NCBI RefSeq assembly: GCF_014205845.1
Contig: NZ_JACHCR010000003.1
Span: forward strand, 320,281-384,280
Origin: Mucilaginibacter cryoferens
GTDB lineage: Bacteria; Bacteroidota; Bacteroidia; Sphingobacteriales; Sphingobacteriaceae
DNA length: 64,000 nt
Direction of reading: 5' to 3'
Positions 8,099 to 16,539 of the stretch are shown here, piece after piece (position 1 is the first letter of the stretch; the number at the start of each line of letters is the position of its first letter). Both the position numbers and the translations under genes were made by a program. Under the pieces are notes generated by a model, which did no database searches, was not told where the DNA came from, and was given only the letters and a program-made list of their open reading frames with translations.

Positions 8099-8998
8099 TT
8101 ATTTATAATATTTATCGACTATATACCTGTTGGCACTACCGTTGAAAGCTATATACTGAATCTCAAACGTTTTATTTACAGGATCTAAAGTTAAGAATAC
8201 AGGTTGCTGAACAATAGATACCCCTGCTAAGTTAGCAGCTAATGTAACAGGATCAATTGTAACCGACCAATTCGAATAACTAACCACGCCGCCTGTAACA
8301 GTTCTGGTAAAAGTAACATCGTACAATACATTACTATTGGCATAGCCGGTAGTCATTTGAAAATGCGTTGGTGTAATTGGTGAAATTACTCTTGTAGTAC
8401 CCGCTACCGGAGGAGTAGACGGAGGCCCGCCAGTTGGACCAACACCATTATTATACCTTGAATAATCGTATTTATACGTTCCTGCAAAATCATTTCCGAT
8501 AAAGTGAAAATAATGAATATTGAAGTTACCGCTTATTGGCTCAGATGATGTTAATATCTTAACAGGCAGCATGTAACTCAATGAGGGATCAAGTTTAGCC
8601 TTTAAAAAGTTTACTGTAAACGATGCCAAGCGGGTTCCTGCTTTAATTGTGAACGTTGTTGTTGGTATCGAATATGAACCGGTTGGCATGGGCAAATACG
8701 AAACAGCAGTATTAGCTGTATTATAAGGTGCAATTACCGAATTATCAACCCCGATAGTCACAGTTACATCCTTTGTAGGTGCGTATTGACCTGTAATATT
8801 GATCTGGTACGTTTTTGTAATAGTAAGATCGGTTCCTGTACCAGCATCAGTAATTGCATCGCTGCTAAAATAAGGGACACCCGAATGTACAAATTCGGCA
8901 AACGCGCCGATGTTCGAAAAATCCACGTTTGGCTTATCTTTTAAACAAGAAGTAAGCGAGACCGTAAGGACTCCTAATAATATGATTAATTTTTTCAT
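8099..8998 (-). CDS. DUF1735-domain surface lipoprotein of a SusCD-like locus
   Basis: 299 residues with a lipoprotein signal (MKKLIILLGVLTVSLTSC, lipobox LTSC, Cys18). The N-terminal half matches DUF1735: KTYQINITGQYAPTKDVTVT followed by IAPYNTA, TFTIKAGTRLASFTVNFLK and LDPSLSYMLPVKI. These proteins accompany SusC/SusD pairs and are thought to help bind the glycan or peptide at the cell surface. The C-terminal half (about 170-299) is beta-rich without a name I can give. It is third in the operon after SusC and SusD, 33 bp downstream of susD, and ends at a strong terminator. Confidence 0.85.
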   Translation of the reverse strand: MKKLIILLGVLTVSLTSCLKDKPNVDFSNIGAFAEFVHSGVPYFSSDAITDAGTGTDLTITKTYQINITGQYAPTKDVTVTIGVDNSVIAPYNTANTAVSYLPMPTGSYSIPTTTFTIKAGTRLASFTVNFLKAKLDPSLSYMLPVKILTSSEPISGNFNIHYFHFIGNDFAGTYKYDYSRYNNGVGPTGGPPSTPPVAGTTRVISPITPTHFQMTTGYANSNVLYDVTFTRTVTGGVVSYSNWSVTIDPVTLAANLAGVSIVQQPVFLTLDPVNKTFEIQYIAFNGSANRYIVDKYYK

Positions 8999-9031
8999 TT
9001 CTTTCTGTTTTAATATTTATAACTCCGTAAA

Positions 9032-10597
9032 TTATGGCATCCAGAATATCTTGCTCGTCTGCACATCATTACCTGTACCACCGGCAGGCACATTGGCACT
9101 GTTTAGCGACGTTTCATTAATTGTATAAGGCAAACGATAAGGGATATGTGTTGCTGTATTACCAGGGAAAATAGAAACAGGCAAATCTCTTGGAATACCC
9201 AATCTTCTCCAATCACTGTAAGACTCTAATGGGTCAACAGAGTTCATAGCAGCCCATTTCTGGGTAATTAATGTTGTTAATTTATCTGTAGAAGTGGCGT
9301 AGTTGGTTAAATTATCACCCTGGCCTATGTAAGTAGTTGCGGCAGCGGCATAGTTAGGCACACCAACAAATTTAAATGAAGCTGCAACCGCAGCCGCATA
9401 AGTTGTACCTGCATCGCCCGCTATATAACCACGTTGTTGTGCTTCTGCAACTAAAAACAGGGTTTCAGAAAGAGATATTATAGCAGCTCCCTGTGATGGA
9501 CCTTTTTGCTTACCTGTTGAGTAATCAAACCCGGTACCCACAACAGCCGATATCACCGTGTTGGTTTCTGTACCGCTTGTACTTCCGTAAACACGGCCGG
9601 CATATTTGGTTTTATCACTTCCCTGTGCAGTGTAAGCAACGGCTTCTGTACCAATAGGTGCATATACTGCAAACAAACGAGGGTCGTTATTATCCTGTAA
9701 AAACTTAATAGCATAAGTATTTGCACGCCAGTAAGTGGTATTGGTGCCGTTTTTACCTTGTGAGTTAGCAATTACATCCAGATAAAATGGATTAACCTGA
9801 TTATCGGCAGCATTAGAATATCCGGGGTTAATCAACGCATCAACTGTTAAATAATCAGCCGCTGTTGCGGTCGACAGTGCGGCTTTAACACCTGCACTAC
9901 CTAAACCACCTTGAGTTTGACGCATTAAAAGCTTCAATTTCAATGTTTTAGCAAAAGCTGTCCACTTGGTCATATCTCCACCAAACATTACATCATAACT
10001 ACCTGGGCTTACAGCGTTAGGGTTGGCTGCTATAAGATTAACAACCGAATCGCATTTAGCTACCAAACTGGTATAAATAGTTTTAGGATCATCATACTTG
10101 TAAGAGAAAGTAGGATTAACTATTAGTGCCTGTGAATATGGAACACTATTGTATAAATCAACCAAACGCTGGTAAACAAACACCTCCATAATAGTTGCAA
10201 TGGCCTTGTAATTAGCCTGTACCGAGCTGCTGCCAACTGTTTTTAATAACAGGTTATAGTTTGAGAGATTTAAGTATGCGTTATCAAAGTTACCCACATA
10301 GTTACTGCTGGTTAACTGGTATAATACATAGGTTGTACTTGCTGTAAAGCCACCGCTTTGTGTCCAGTAACCCATCCAGTTATTTAATACATCGGCATTT
10401 CCACCCTGCACTAAAGTTGCAGTAGCGGCTAATGACGAGCTTAGCGAATATTGTGCCGGAGCAGAGGTTGGTGAGTTGGGGTTTACATCATTGATATCAA
10501 ACGTACCTTTTTTACACCCTACTATACTCGTTAATATCACAGCTGAGAAAAGCAAACTTAGGTTAACTTTTCGCTTAAATATTGATTTCGTTTTCAT
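9032..10597 (-). CDS. SusD/RagB-family nutrient-binding lipoprotein
   Basis: 521 residues with a lipoprotein signal (lipobox SIVGC, Cys about 28) followed by INDVNPNSPTSAPAQY, then a helical TPR-like body. NWMGYWTQSGGF, the YQRLVDLYNSVPYSQAL segment and the C-terminal KWAAMNSVDPLESYSDWRR are typical of the SusD-like_2 branch. It caps the partner SusC channel and delivers ligand to it at the cell surface. It is 19 bp downstream of the SusC gene. No glycoside hydrolase or peptidase is encoded in the operon, so the ligand is unknown. Confidence 0.93.
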   Translation of the reverse strand: MKTKSIFKRKVNLSLLFSAVILTSIVGCKKGTFDINDVNPNSPTSAPAQYSLSSSLAATATLVQGGNADVLNNWMGYWTQSGGFTASTTYVLYQLTSSNYVGNFDNAYLNLSNYNLLLKTVGSSSVQANYKAIATIMEVFVYQRLVDLYNSVPYSQALIVNPTFSYKYDDPKTIYTSLVAKCDSVVNLIAANPNAVSPGSYDVMFGGDMTKWTAFAKTLKLKLLMRQTQGGLGSAGVKAALSTATAADYLTVDALINPGYSNAADNQVNPFYLDVIANSQGKNGTNTTYWRANTYAIKFLQDNNDPRLFAVYAPIGTEAVAYTAQGSDKTKYAGRVYGSTSGTETNTVISAVVGTGFDYSTGKQKGPSQGAAIISLSETLFLVAEAQQRGYIAGDAGTTYAAAVAASFKFVGVPNYAAAATTYIGQGDNLTNYATSTDKLTTLITQKWAAMNSVDPLESYSDWRRLGIPRDLPVSIFPGNTATHIPYRLPYTINETSLNSANVPAGGTGNDVQTSKIFWMP

Positions 10598-10616
10598 TTT
10601 TATTTCAATTTCTTTG

Positions 10617-13600
10617 TTAAAAAGTTACAGCTAAAGTACCGCTGATGATTCTTGTTGGAGGAACCTGGTTAACGGAAGTTCTACCAACAGCGTTGCTGGT
10701 ATCTTCGCTAAACTCCGGATCACTAAATTTATTGGTCGACGGACGGAACATTAACAGGTTACGACCAGAAACTGACACATTTACGCCTTTGACAAATTTA
10801 ACATCTCTTAACCATGCCTTAGGGAACGCGTAAGCTAATGAAGCCTCACGAAGTTTCCATGCTGCCGCACTCATGATGTAGTTGGCATCAACGCCCAGCC
10901 AGGTTGTTGGGAAAAAGTTATAGTTACCATCCTGGGTAAGGATATTGGTATTATCAACGTAGTTGCCATTAGCGTCTTTGTAAACAGAATTAGGGAATAC
11001 AAAACGCTGACGGCCGGCAAGGGTAGTAGTAACACCAACACCCGAGTGATCTTGTGTATTACCAATTTGGTTAAATATTTTGTAACCACCCCTGTAATCA
11101 ACGGTTATGTTTAAGGTAAAGCCTTTGTAGGTTAAAGATGATGTAAACCCTAACAGGTCTGTAGGCGTAGCATTACCTAAATTAGTTTGTGCTGCAGCCC
11201 TTGTTGGTAAACCCGTATTAGCATCAACAATTACTTTACCGGTGGCCGGGTCACGGTTCCAATCGTAACCTTTAATTGATGGGTAAGGCTGGCCAACTAT
11301 AGCATAAGTACTTTGATTGCTTGAGCTTACTAACAACCCTTCTGTATTAACAGAAGTTCCAATTTGCAGTTCTTTAACACCAGAAACAATACTGATAACT
11401 TTACTTGATTGCTTGGTATAGTTAACGCCTAATCTCCAGGTAACAGCTTGCGACTGGATAATATTACCTTTCAAATCTAATTCCAAACCTTTGTTTTGAG
11501 TATTGGCGGCATTTAATAGCGCCGATGTAAAACCAGATGCACGGGATATCTGGGCAGTTACGATACCATCTTTAGTTTGTGATTTGTAAGCAGATGCCCC
11601 TAAGGTGATCCGGTCTTTCAGGAAGCCCAGATCCAAACCAACTTCATCTTCTGTAACTTTTTCTGGTTTAATGTTAGGGTTGGCTATTCTTGTATTAAGG
11701 GAATAACCAGAGATACCCGAAGCGCTGTAAGGGAAACCACTGGTTAAGCTAACGGTTGGAATAGTTGCATAAGCACCGTAAGCGATGTATTGCGAACCAT
11801 TTGCCAACGCAGACGCGTTACCTGTTAATGAATGCGCGTAACGTACTTTTACATAGTTTAAATAATCGTTATTGGCAAGCTCCTTAAACATTTCGCTCAA
11901 CACCAATGATCCGTCGATATCATAATAAGGGATATACTTATTAGCTTTCGAAAGCCTGGTATCTAAATCCGTTCTGTATGATCCGTGTACAAACGCGTAG
12001 TCTTTGTAACCTACAGTTGCCTCACCAAAGTAACCTATTTTACGGGCCTCATATACACCGGTAATTAATTGCGGCACCGATGCAAAGTTTTGGGTATTGT
12101 AAGGCGTAAAGTTTAACGGGCCGGCAGCAACCGCGTTTAATGTTATTTTGTTATCCAGGTAAGAGATACCCGCGGTACCGTATAATTTAAAATCGCTAGG
12201 CAATTTTACGTTAAATGCAGCAAGGAAATCTGAGCTGTATAAAATGTTATTTAAATCGTAAGTTCCGTAGTTGGGAAGCGGGTTGGTAGTTGAAGTTGCT
12301 TTTGCACCGGCATCACGTGCTTTAGTAATACCACCATTGTTATCTGAATAGTATACCGTTTGCGCAGTATCGGTAAATGCACTATAGTTAATACCGGCAT
12401 CCTTGTACTCATATTTAGTTGTTGAATTATCAACAGCTGTACGGTACGATAGGTTTAACCACGGCGCAACCTTTAAATTTAATTGCAGGTTGGCCTGGAT
12501 ATGGTTTTCTGTAGTTAAGTTTCTTTGTTGAGCGATGATCTGACCCGGGCTTAAGTAATAATCATTGGCATAAGCATCAGGAGTACCATATTTGCTGGTA
12601 GGATCTTTCAGATCTGCTACCGGGATATTGGTTGGAGCTTCGATCAAATCATTATAAACAGAACCCGTATTGGTTTGGTTTGTATTTTTGAAGGTATAGG
12701 TAGCAGAGTAAGTAGCAGAAAAAATACCGTATTTTTTATCGCCACCTACACGGAAAATTTCCCTGCGGCCTTCATCCTTGGGCATAATGCCCTTACTGTG
12801 AATATCCTGACCAGACATGTAAAAACCACCTTTATCGTCGCCAGAGTTAAAAGAGAAGTTGTTTTGAGTGGTGATACCAGTATCAAAAAAGTCTTTTTTC
12901 TGGTTTTTAACAGCAGCGTAAGGAACCATCTCGATAGAACCATCTTGTGCCGGACGACCAAGAGGTACTATTCTGCCATCATACTCCGGACCATAGCTCT
13001 GGTTTTCGTAAGGGATGTAGTAAGAAAGGTTGGTAAAATCCAAAACTTCTCGCTCACCGCCATTTGCACCAAAACGGGTTTGGTAGGTAGGCATATAAGA
13101 AACTTTTTCGACCTGAATAGTTGAAGAAACAGTTAATGAAGTTGAGCCTTTGCTACCGTGTTTAGTAGTAATTACGATTACACCATTTGATGCATCAGAA
13201 CCGTAAACCGCAGATGCGCTTGAACCTTTCAAAACGTTCACATCGGCAATGTCTTCAGGGTTTATTGTGCTGATATCGCTATAGAAGATAGCACCATCAA
13301 CTACGTACAAAGGCTGGTTGTTACCAAGTAATGACCTGTTACCACGTAAAGTTACACGGGTTGGGGCAAATAAACCATTGTTTACAGTGTTAACCTGCAA
13401 ACCAGATACTTTACCTGTTAAACCGTTTATTACACTGATAGGTTTGGCCTGGGTAATTTCTTTACCAGATACCTTGGCGGTAGAGTACCCTAATGAACTG
13501 GCTTGCCTTGTGATACCCAATGCGGTTACAACAACCTCATTTAACTGGCTGTTGGCGCTTGCAAGCACAACATCATAAGTACCCTTGGTACCAATTGCTA

Positions 13601-13847
13601 CTTCCTGGCTATTGTAACCAATAAAAGAGAAAGTTAAAGTGGCTCCTGATGGCACACTTAGGGAGAATTTTCCGGCAGCGTTGGTTTGAGTTCCACTTGA
13701 GGAGCCCTTTACCTTTACTGATACTCCCGGAATGGGAAGGCCATCATCTTTGGCCGTAACCGTACCTGTTACTGTACGGTTTTGTGCATAAACCTGCGTT
13801 AGGCATAACAACAGAAAGCACAAACTTGCTAGTAGAAGTTTTTTCAT
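10617..13847 (-). CDS. SusC/RagA-family TonB-dependent outer-membrane transporter
   Basis: 1076 residues. Order: signal peptide (to about 21), CarboxypepD-regulatory-like domain (about 24-95, TVTGTVTAKDDGLPIPGVSV), TonB-box/linker with VVVTALGI, plug domain (about 115-230, with VTLRGNRSLLGNNQPLYVVDG and SSASAVYGSDASNGVIVITTKHG), then a 22-strand barrel ending in a TLAVTF terminal strand. It imports a large ligand across the outer membrane with TonB energy and pairs with the SusD protein directly downstream. It is divergent from padR, with a 183-bp shared upstream region. Confidence 0.96.
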   Translation of the reverse strand: MKKLLLASLCFLLLCLTQVYAQNRTVTGTVTAKDDGLPIPGVSVKVKGSSSGTQTNAAGKFSLSVPSGATLTFSFIGYNSQEVAIGTKGTYDVVLASANSQLNEVVVTALGITRQASSLGYSTAKVSGKEITQAKPISVINGLTGKVSGLQVNTVNNGLFAPTRVTLRGNRSLLGNNQPLYVVDGAIFYSDISTINPEDIADVNVLKGSSASAVYGSDASNGVIVITTKHGSKGSTSLTVSSTIQVEKVSYMPTYQTRFGANGGEREVLDFTNLSYYIPYENQSYGPEYDGRIVPLGRPAQDGSIEMVPYAAVKNQKKDFFDTGITTQNNFSFNSGDDKGGFYMSGQDIHSKGIMPKDEGRREIFRVGGDKKYGIFSATYSATYTFKNTNQTNTGSVYNDLIEAPTNIPVADLKDPTSKYGTPDAYANDYYLSPGQIIAQQRNLTTENHIQANLQLNLKVAPWLNLSYRTAVDNSTTKYEYKDAGINYSAFTDTAQTVYYSDNNGGITKARDAGAKATSTTNPLPNYGTYDLNNILYSSDFLAAFNVKLPSDFKLYGTAGISYLDNKITLNAVAAGPLNFTPYNTQNFASVPQLITGVYEARKIGYFGEATVGYKDYAFVHGSYRTDLDTRLSKANKYIPYYDIDGSLVLSEMFKELANNDYLNYVKVRYAHSLTGNASALANGSQYIAYGAYATIPTVSLTSGFPYSASGISGYSLNTRIANPNIKPEKVTEDEVGLDLGFLKDRITLGASAYKSQTKDGIVTAQISRASGFTSALLNAANTQNKGLELDLKGNIIQSQAVTWRLGVNYTKQSSKVISIVSGVKELQIGTSVNTEGLLVSSSNQSTYAIVGQPYPSIKGYDWNRDPATGKVIVDANTGLPTRAAAQTNLGNATPTDLLGFTSSLTYKGFTLNITVDYRGGYKIFNQIGNTQDHSGVGVTTTLAGRQRFVFPNSVYKDANGNYVDNTNILTQDGNYNFFPTTWLGVDANYIMSAAAWKLREASLAYAFPKAWLRDVKFVKGVNVSVSGRNLLMFRPSTNKFSDPEFSEDTSNAVGRTSVNQVPPTRIISGTLAVTF

Positions 13848-13885
13848 TTTGTTAATAATAAGATCAGTTAATAGTTAATTAATCA

Positions 13886-13893
13886 TAAAAGTA
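13886..13893 (-). promoter_or_regulatory. Possible -7 element of the susC operon
   Basis: Minus-strand TACTTTTA matches TAnnTTTG at seven of eight positions. A TTG lies about 20 bp upstream, and the element is 39-46 bp upstream of the susC ATG. A weak match in very AT-rich DNA. Confidence 0.35.
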
Positions 13894-13990
13894 ATGTTAC
13901 ATTATTAAAAAATCAAGTTAATTCTTAAAAAAGTTAACTTTTTTTAAAAAAAAGCATCTTTCAGCACAAAAAATAATAATTTTAGTACTA

Positions 13991-14030
13991 TGTATTGCAT
14001 AATACAATCCAAAACATATATCTTTGTATT
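13991..14030 (+). promoter_or_regulatory. padR promoter with candidate autoregulatory operator
   Basis: -33 TTG (13995-13997) and a perfect -7 TATCTTTG (14019-14026), 21 bp apart, lie directly before the ATG at 14031. Three related half-sites overlap them: TGTATT (13991-13996), AATACAA (14001-14007) and TTGTATT (14024-14030), forming two inverted repeats. PadR repressors usually bind ATGT/ACAT-type palindromes at their own promoter. Confidence 0.55.
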
Positions 14031-14363
14031 ATGATCGTTGAAAACACTCAAACCCAAATGAGGAAAGGCATACTGGAGTATTGCATTCTTTCCATCATAG
14101 CCAAGGGCGAAACATATGCATCAGACATAATTGCTGAACTTAAGAAAGCCCAACTGCTTGTTGTTGAGGGTACTCTGTACCCGTTGTTAACCCGTTTAAA
14201 AAACAATGGACTGCTCACCTACAACTGGGTAGAGTCGATTTCGGGCCCCCCGCGAAAGTATTATGTACTCTCGGACGAGGGCCGGAATGTACTCGAACAG
14301 CTGGATAAAACCTGGCAGGAATTGGTTTATGCTGTTACTACAGCCATTGGAGAAAGAAAATAA
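14031..14363 (+). CDS. PadR-family transcriptional regulator
   Basis: 110 residues starting MIVENTQTQMRKGILEYC. The winged helix of PadR is clear: RKGILEYCILSIIAKGETYA, LVVEGTLYPLLTRLKNNGLL (recognition helix and wing), then SGPPRKYYVLSDEGR and a C-terminal helix. A further upstream start at 13995 would lie inside the promoter and was rejected. It is followed 24 bp later by a PspC-domain membrane protein; this pairing recurs in Bacteroidota, where the regulator is thought to control the membrane partner. Overlapping half-sites in the promoter suggest autorepression, and the promoter geometry suggests an almost leaderless mRNA. Confidence 0.92.
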   Translation: MIVENTQTQMRKGILEYCILSIIAKGETYASDIIAELKKAQLLVVEGTLYPLLTRLKNNGLLTYNWVESISGPPRKYYVLSDEGRNVLEQLDKTWQELVYAVTTAIGERK

Positions 14364-14387
14364 TAAAACCTAAAATTATTACCCATC

Positions 14388-16052
14388 ATGAATAAAACTA
14401 TCATAATAAATATAAACGGCATCGTATTTCACATAGAAGAGGATGCTTATGATGTACTTAAACTTTACATGACCGACGTAAAACGTCATTTTTCTACCTC
14501 GGCCGACAGTTTAGAGATCACCACCGACATTGAAAACCGCATTGCCGAAATGTTTAATGAAATTTTAGCAAGCCAAAGCACACAGGTAATTGTTGAGCAG
14601 GATGTTAAGGTTGTTATTGAGCAAATGGGCTCGGTAGAGGATTTTGAATCGGCCGAAAACGACGCGAAAGCCACCGGCAGCAATAATTATGCTTACAAGG
14701 CAGAGCGCCGCCGTCTCTTCCGCGACCCCGACGATCATTTGGTGAGCGGTGTTGCGGCGGGCATCGCCAATTACTTTGATATCCCTGCAATTTGGATCAG
14801 GCTGGCCTTTGTTCTCTCTTTTTGCGTGGTGGGCAGCGGCATATTCTTATATATTATACTATGGATTGTAATCCCTAAAGCCGTAACCCGTGCCGACCGT
14901 ATGGCAATGAAAGGGGAAAAACAGGACTTAAAGGGCTTTAAAAAGAACTTTGAAGATGAGCTTAGTTCCGTTAAAGAAAACCTGCACAACTTTAAGGATG
15001 AGGCAAGGCCCTTTGTATACAAAACCCGCGATTTTATAGGCGATTTTTTTGAACACCTTGGCGTATTTTTAAGGGGTGCCGGCGGGTTGCTTGGCAAACT
15101 GATAGGCGGTTTAATTCTGTTGGCTTGTTTCGGCATGGCCATAGCACTTATAGTTGTAGTGGTTGGCTTTATAGCCTTTGGTAAAAACGACATCTTTCAC
15201 ATTCCACCATTTAACCTGGTTAACCAGGAAACCAGTGTAATATTTCTGAGCGGCGCGTTTCTGCTCCTGGCTATTCCTTTATTATCTATAATACTGTTGA
15301 TCATCGGCTTCCTGTTTAAAAACACAACATTTAACCGCACCATAGGCACAACCTTACTATGTGTTTGGCTGGCCGCTTTAGGCGCGGTTGTATATTACAG
15401 TGTAAAAGCATCTACCGATTTTAGGGAGGGCGCTAAACTTAACAACCCCGTTAATATTAAAGCAACAGCCAACAATACTTATTACCTGCGGCTTAACGAT
15501 GCCAAATACCTATCTAAAGAAGATAGCATTCGCCTGAGAATAAAGGAGCGCTTTAATGGAATGGTAATTTTGGATGATGATTATAACGGAAACGATTTTG
15601 GCTTCTCAGATCCGGTTAGTATCAATATCGAAAAGGCCGATATCGCCCAACCCTCCATGGTAGAATCATTTGTATCAAGAGGCCACGATTATGAAGACGC
15701 TTTAATAAACGCCCATAACATCAGCTACCGTTTTACGCAGAAAGATTCGGTATTAAACTTCGACAGGCACATGGAGCTTACGCAGGGTGCTAAATGGCGC
15801 GGCCAAAAAGTATACCTTACTTTAAGGATACCACTAAACGCAACGGTAATAATTGATAGTAAACTGGATAGAAACCTGAGTATGAACCTGTGGGATTGCC
15901 AGCAAAACAATAAACCCTCAAAACCCGACTATGCTATTTTCACCATGACCGATAGTGGCCTGGAATGTAAAATTCCGCCGGTACCGCAAGCAACTATCGA
16001 TAGCCTGAAAAGACAGGAACAAGCCGATAGCATTAAAAACGCGGCACAATAA
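14388..16052 (+). CDS. PspC-domain membrane protein
   Basis: 554 residues. An N-terminal cytoplasmic domain (about 1-95, MNKTIIININGIVFHIEEDA ... IEQMGSVEDFE) precedes a PspC domain at about 105-165 (RRLFRDPDDHLVSGVAAGIA, then a membrane helix ending LWIVIPKA). Three more hydrophobic segments follow (about 240-265, 285-310, 320-340). A long C-terminal soluble part of about 200 residues is probably periplasmic. PspC proteins act in envelope-stress sensing; the fused N-terminal domain is usual for the Bacteroidota PadR-PspC pair. Probably cotranscribed with padR. Confidence 0.9.
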   Translation: MNKTIIININGIVFHIEEDAYDVLKLYMTDVKRHFSTSADSLEITTDIENRIAEMFNEILASQSTQVIVEQDVKVVIEQMGSVEDFESAENDAKATGSNNYAYKAERRRLFRDPDDHLVSGVAAGIANYFDIPAIWIRLAFVLSFCVVGSGIFLYIILWIVIPKAVTRADRMAMKGEKQDLKGFKKNFEDELSSVKENLHNFKDEARPFVYKTRDFIGDFFEHLGVFLRGAGGLLGKLIGGLILLACFGMAIALIVVVVGFIAFGKNDIFHIPPFNLVNQETSVIFLSGAFLLLAIPLLSIILLIIGFLFKNTTFNRTIGTTLLCVWLAALGAVVYYSVKASTDFREGAKLNNPVNIKATANNTYYLRLNDAKYLSKEDSIRLRIKERFNGMVILDDDYNGNDFGFSDPVSINIEKADIAQPSMVESFVSRGHDYEDALINAHNISYRFTQKDSVLNFDRHMELTQGAKWRGQKVYLTLRIPLNATVIIDSKLDRNLSMNLWDCQQNNKPSKPDYAIFTMTDSGLECKIPPVPQATIDSLKRQEQADSIKNAAQ

Positions 16053-16072
16053 AAAACCATCACTATACCTTA

Positions 16073-16294
16073 ATGAAACCCATCATAAAATATATAAGCC
16101 TGCTATTATTTAGCGGGCTTATTATTCCTGTTTGCACCCTATCCCCTGGTTTTACCTCCCCTACGCCTGTTAAGTTAAACAACTCAACAGCCACACAAAT
16201 AAAGCACGATAACGGGCGTACTTTGAGCCACATTATTATTGCAGATATTGCAAGAAACATCTTCCCTGCATTAAAAAGTTTAAATTCTCTGTAA
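16073..16294 (+). CDS. Possible small secreted protein
   Basis: A 73-residue frame beginning MKPIIKYISLLLFSGLIIPV, a good signal-peptide or membrane-helix pattern, followed by a polar Thr/Asn-rich tail. It starts 20 bp after the pspC stop and ends before a terminator hairpin at 16301, so position fits a third operon member. No family is recognised, and composition alone could produce such a frame. Confidence 0.4.
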   Translation: MKPIIKYISLLLFSGLIIPVCTLSPGFTSPTPVKLNNSTATQIKHDNGRTLSHIIIADIARNIFPALKSLNSL

Positions 16295-16300
16295 CCAAAT

Positions 16301-16330
16301 GCCCCTTTTGTGCATCTTATACAAAAAGGC
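16301..16330 (+). terminator. Terminator of the padR-pspC unit
   Basis: GCCCCTTTTGT (16301-16311) pairs with ACAAAAAGGC (16321-16330), one mismatch, loop of 9. It is A/T-flanked on both sides. Confidence 0.6.
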
Positions 16331-16539
16331 ACAAAAATTACAAGCCGGGGCATAAATAAGGATACCAGCTATCCGAGGCCTCTTAAACTGATACATTATG
16401 AAAACAACCGCTTATATTAAATAATTACTAAAACCACCTAAGGCCAAGCGCCAAAACAGCTAAAAACTTATTTACTAAAATTAAAAAGGGACTATTCCCC
16501 TATGTGATTTCTATTGCCCAAACTTTTAACAACACAACA

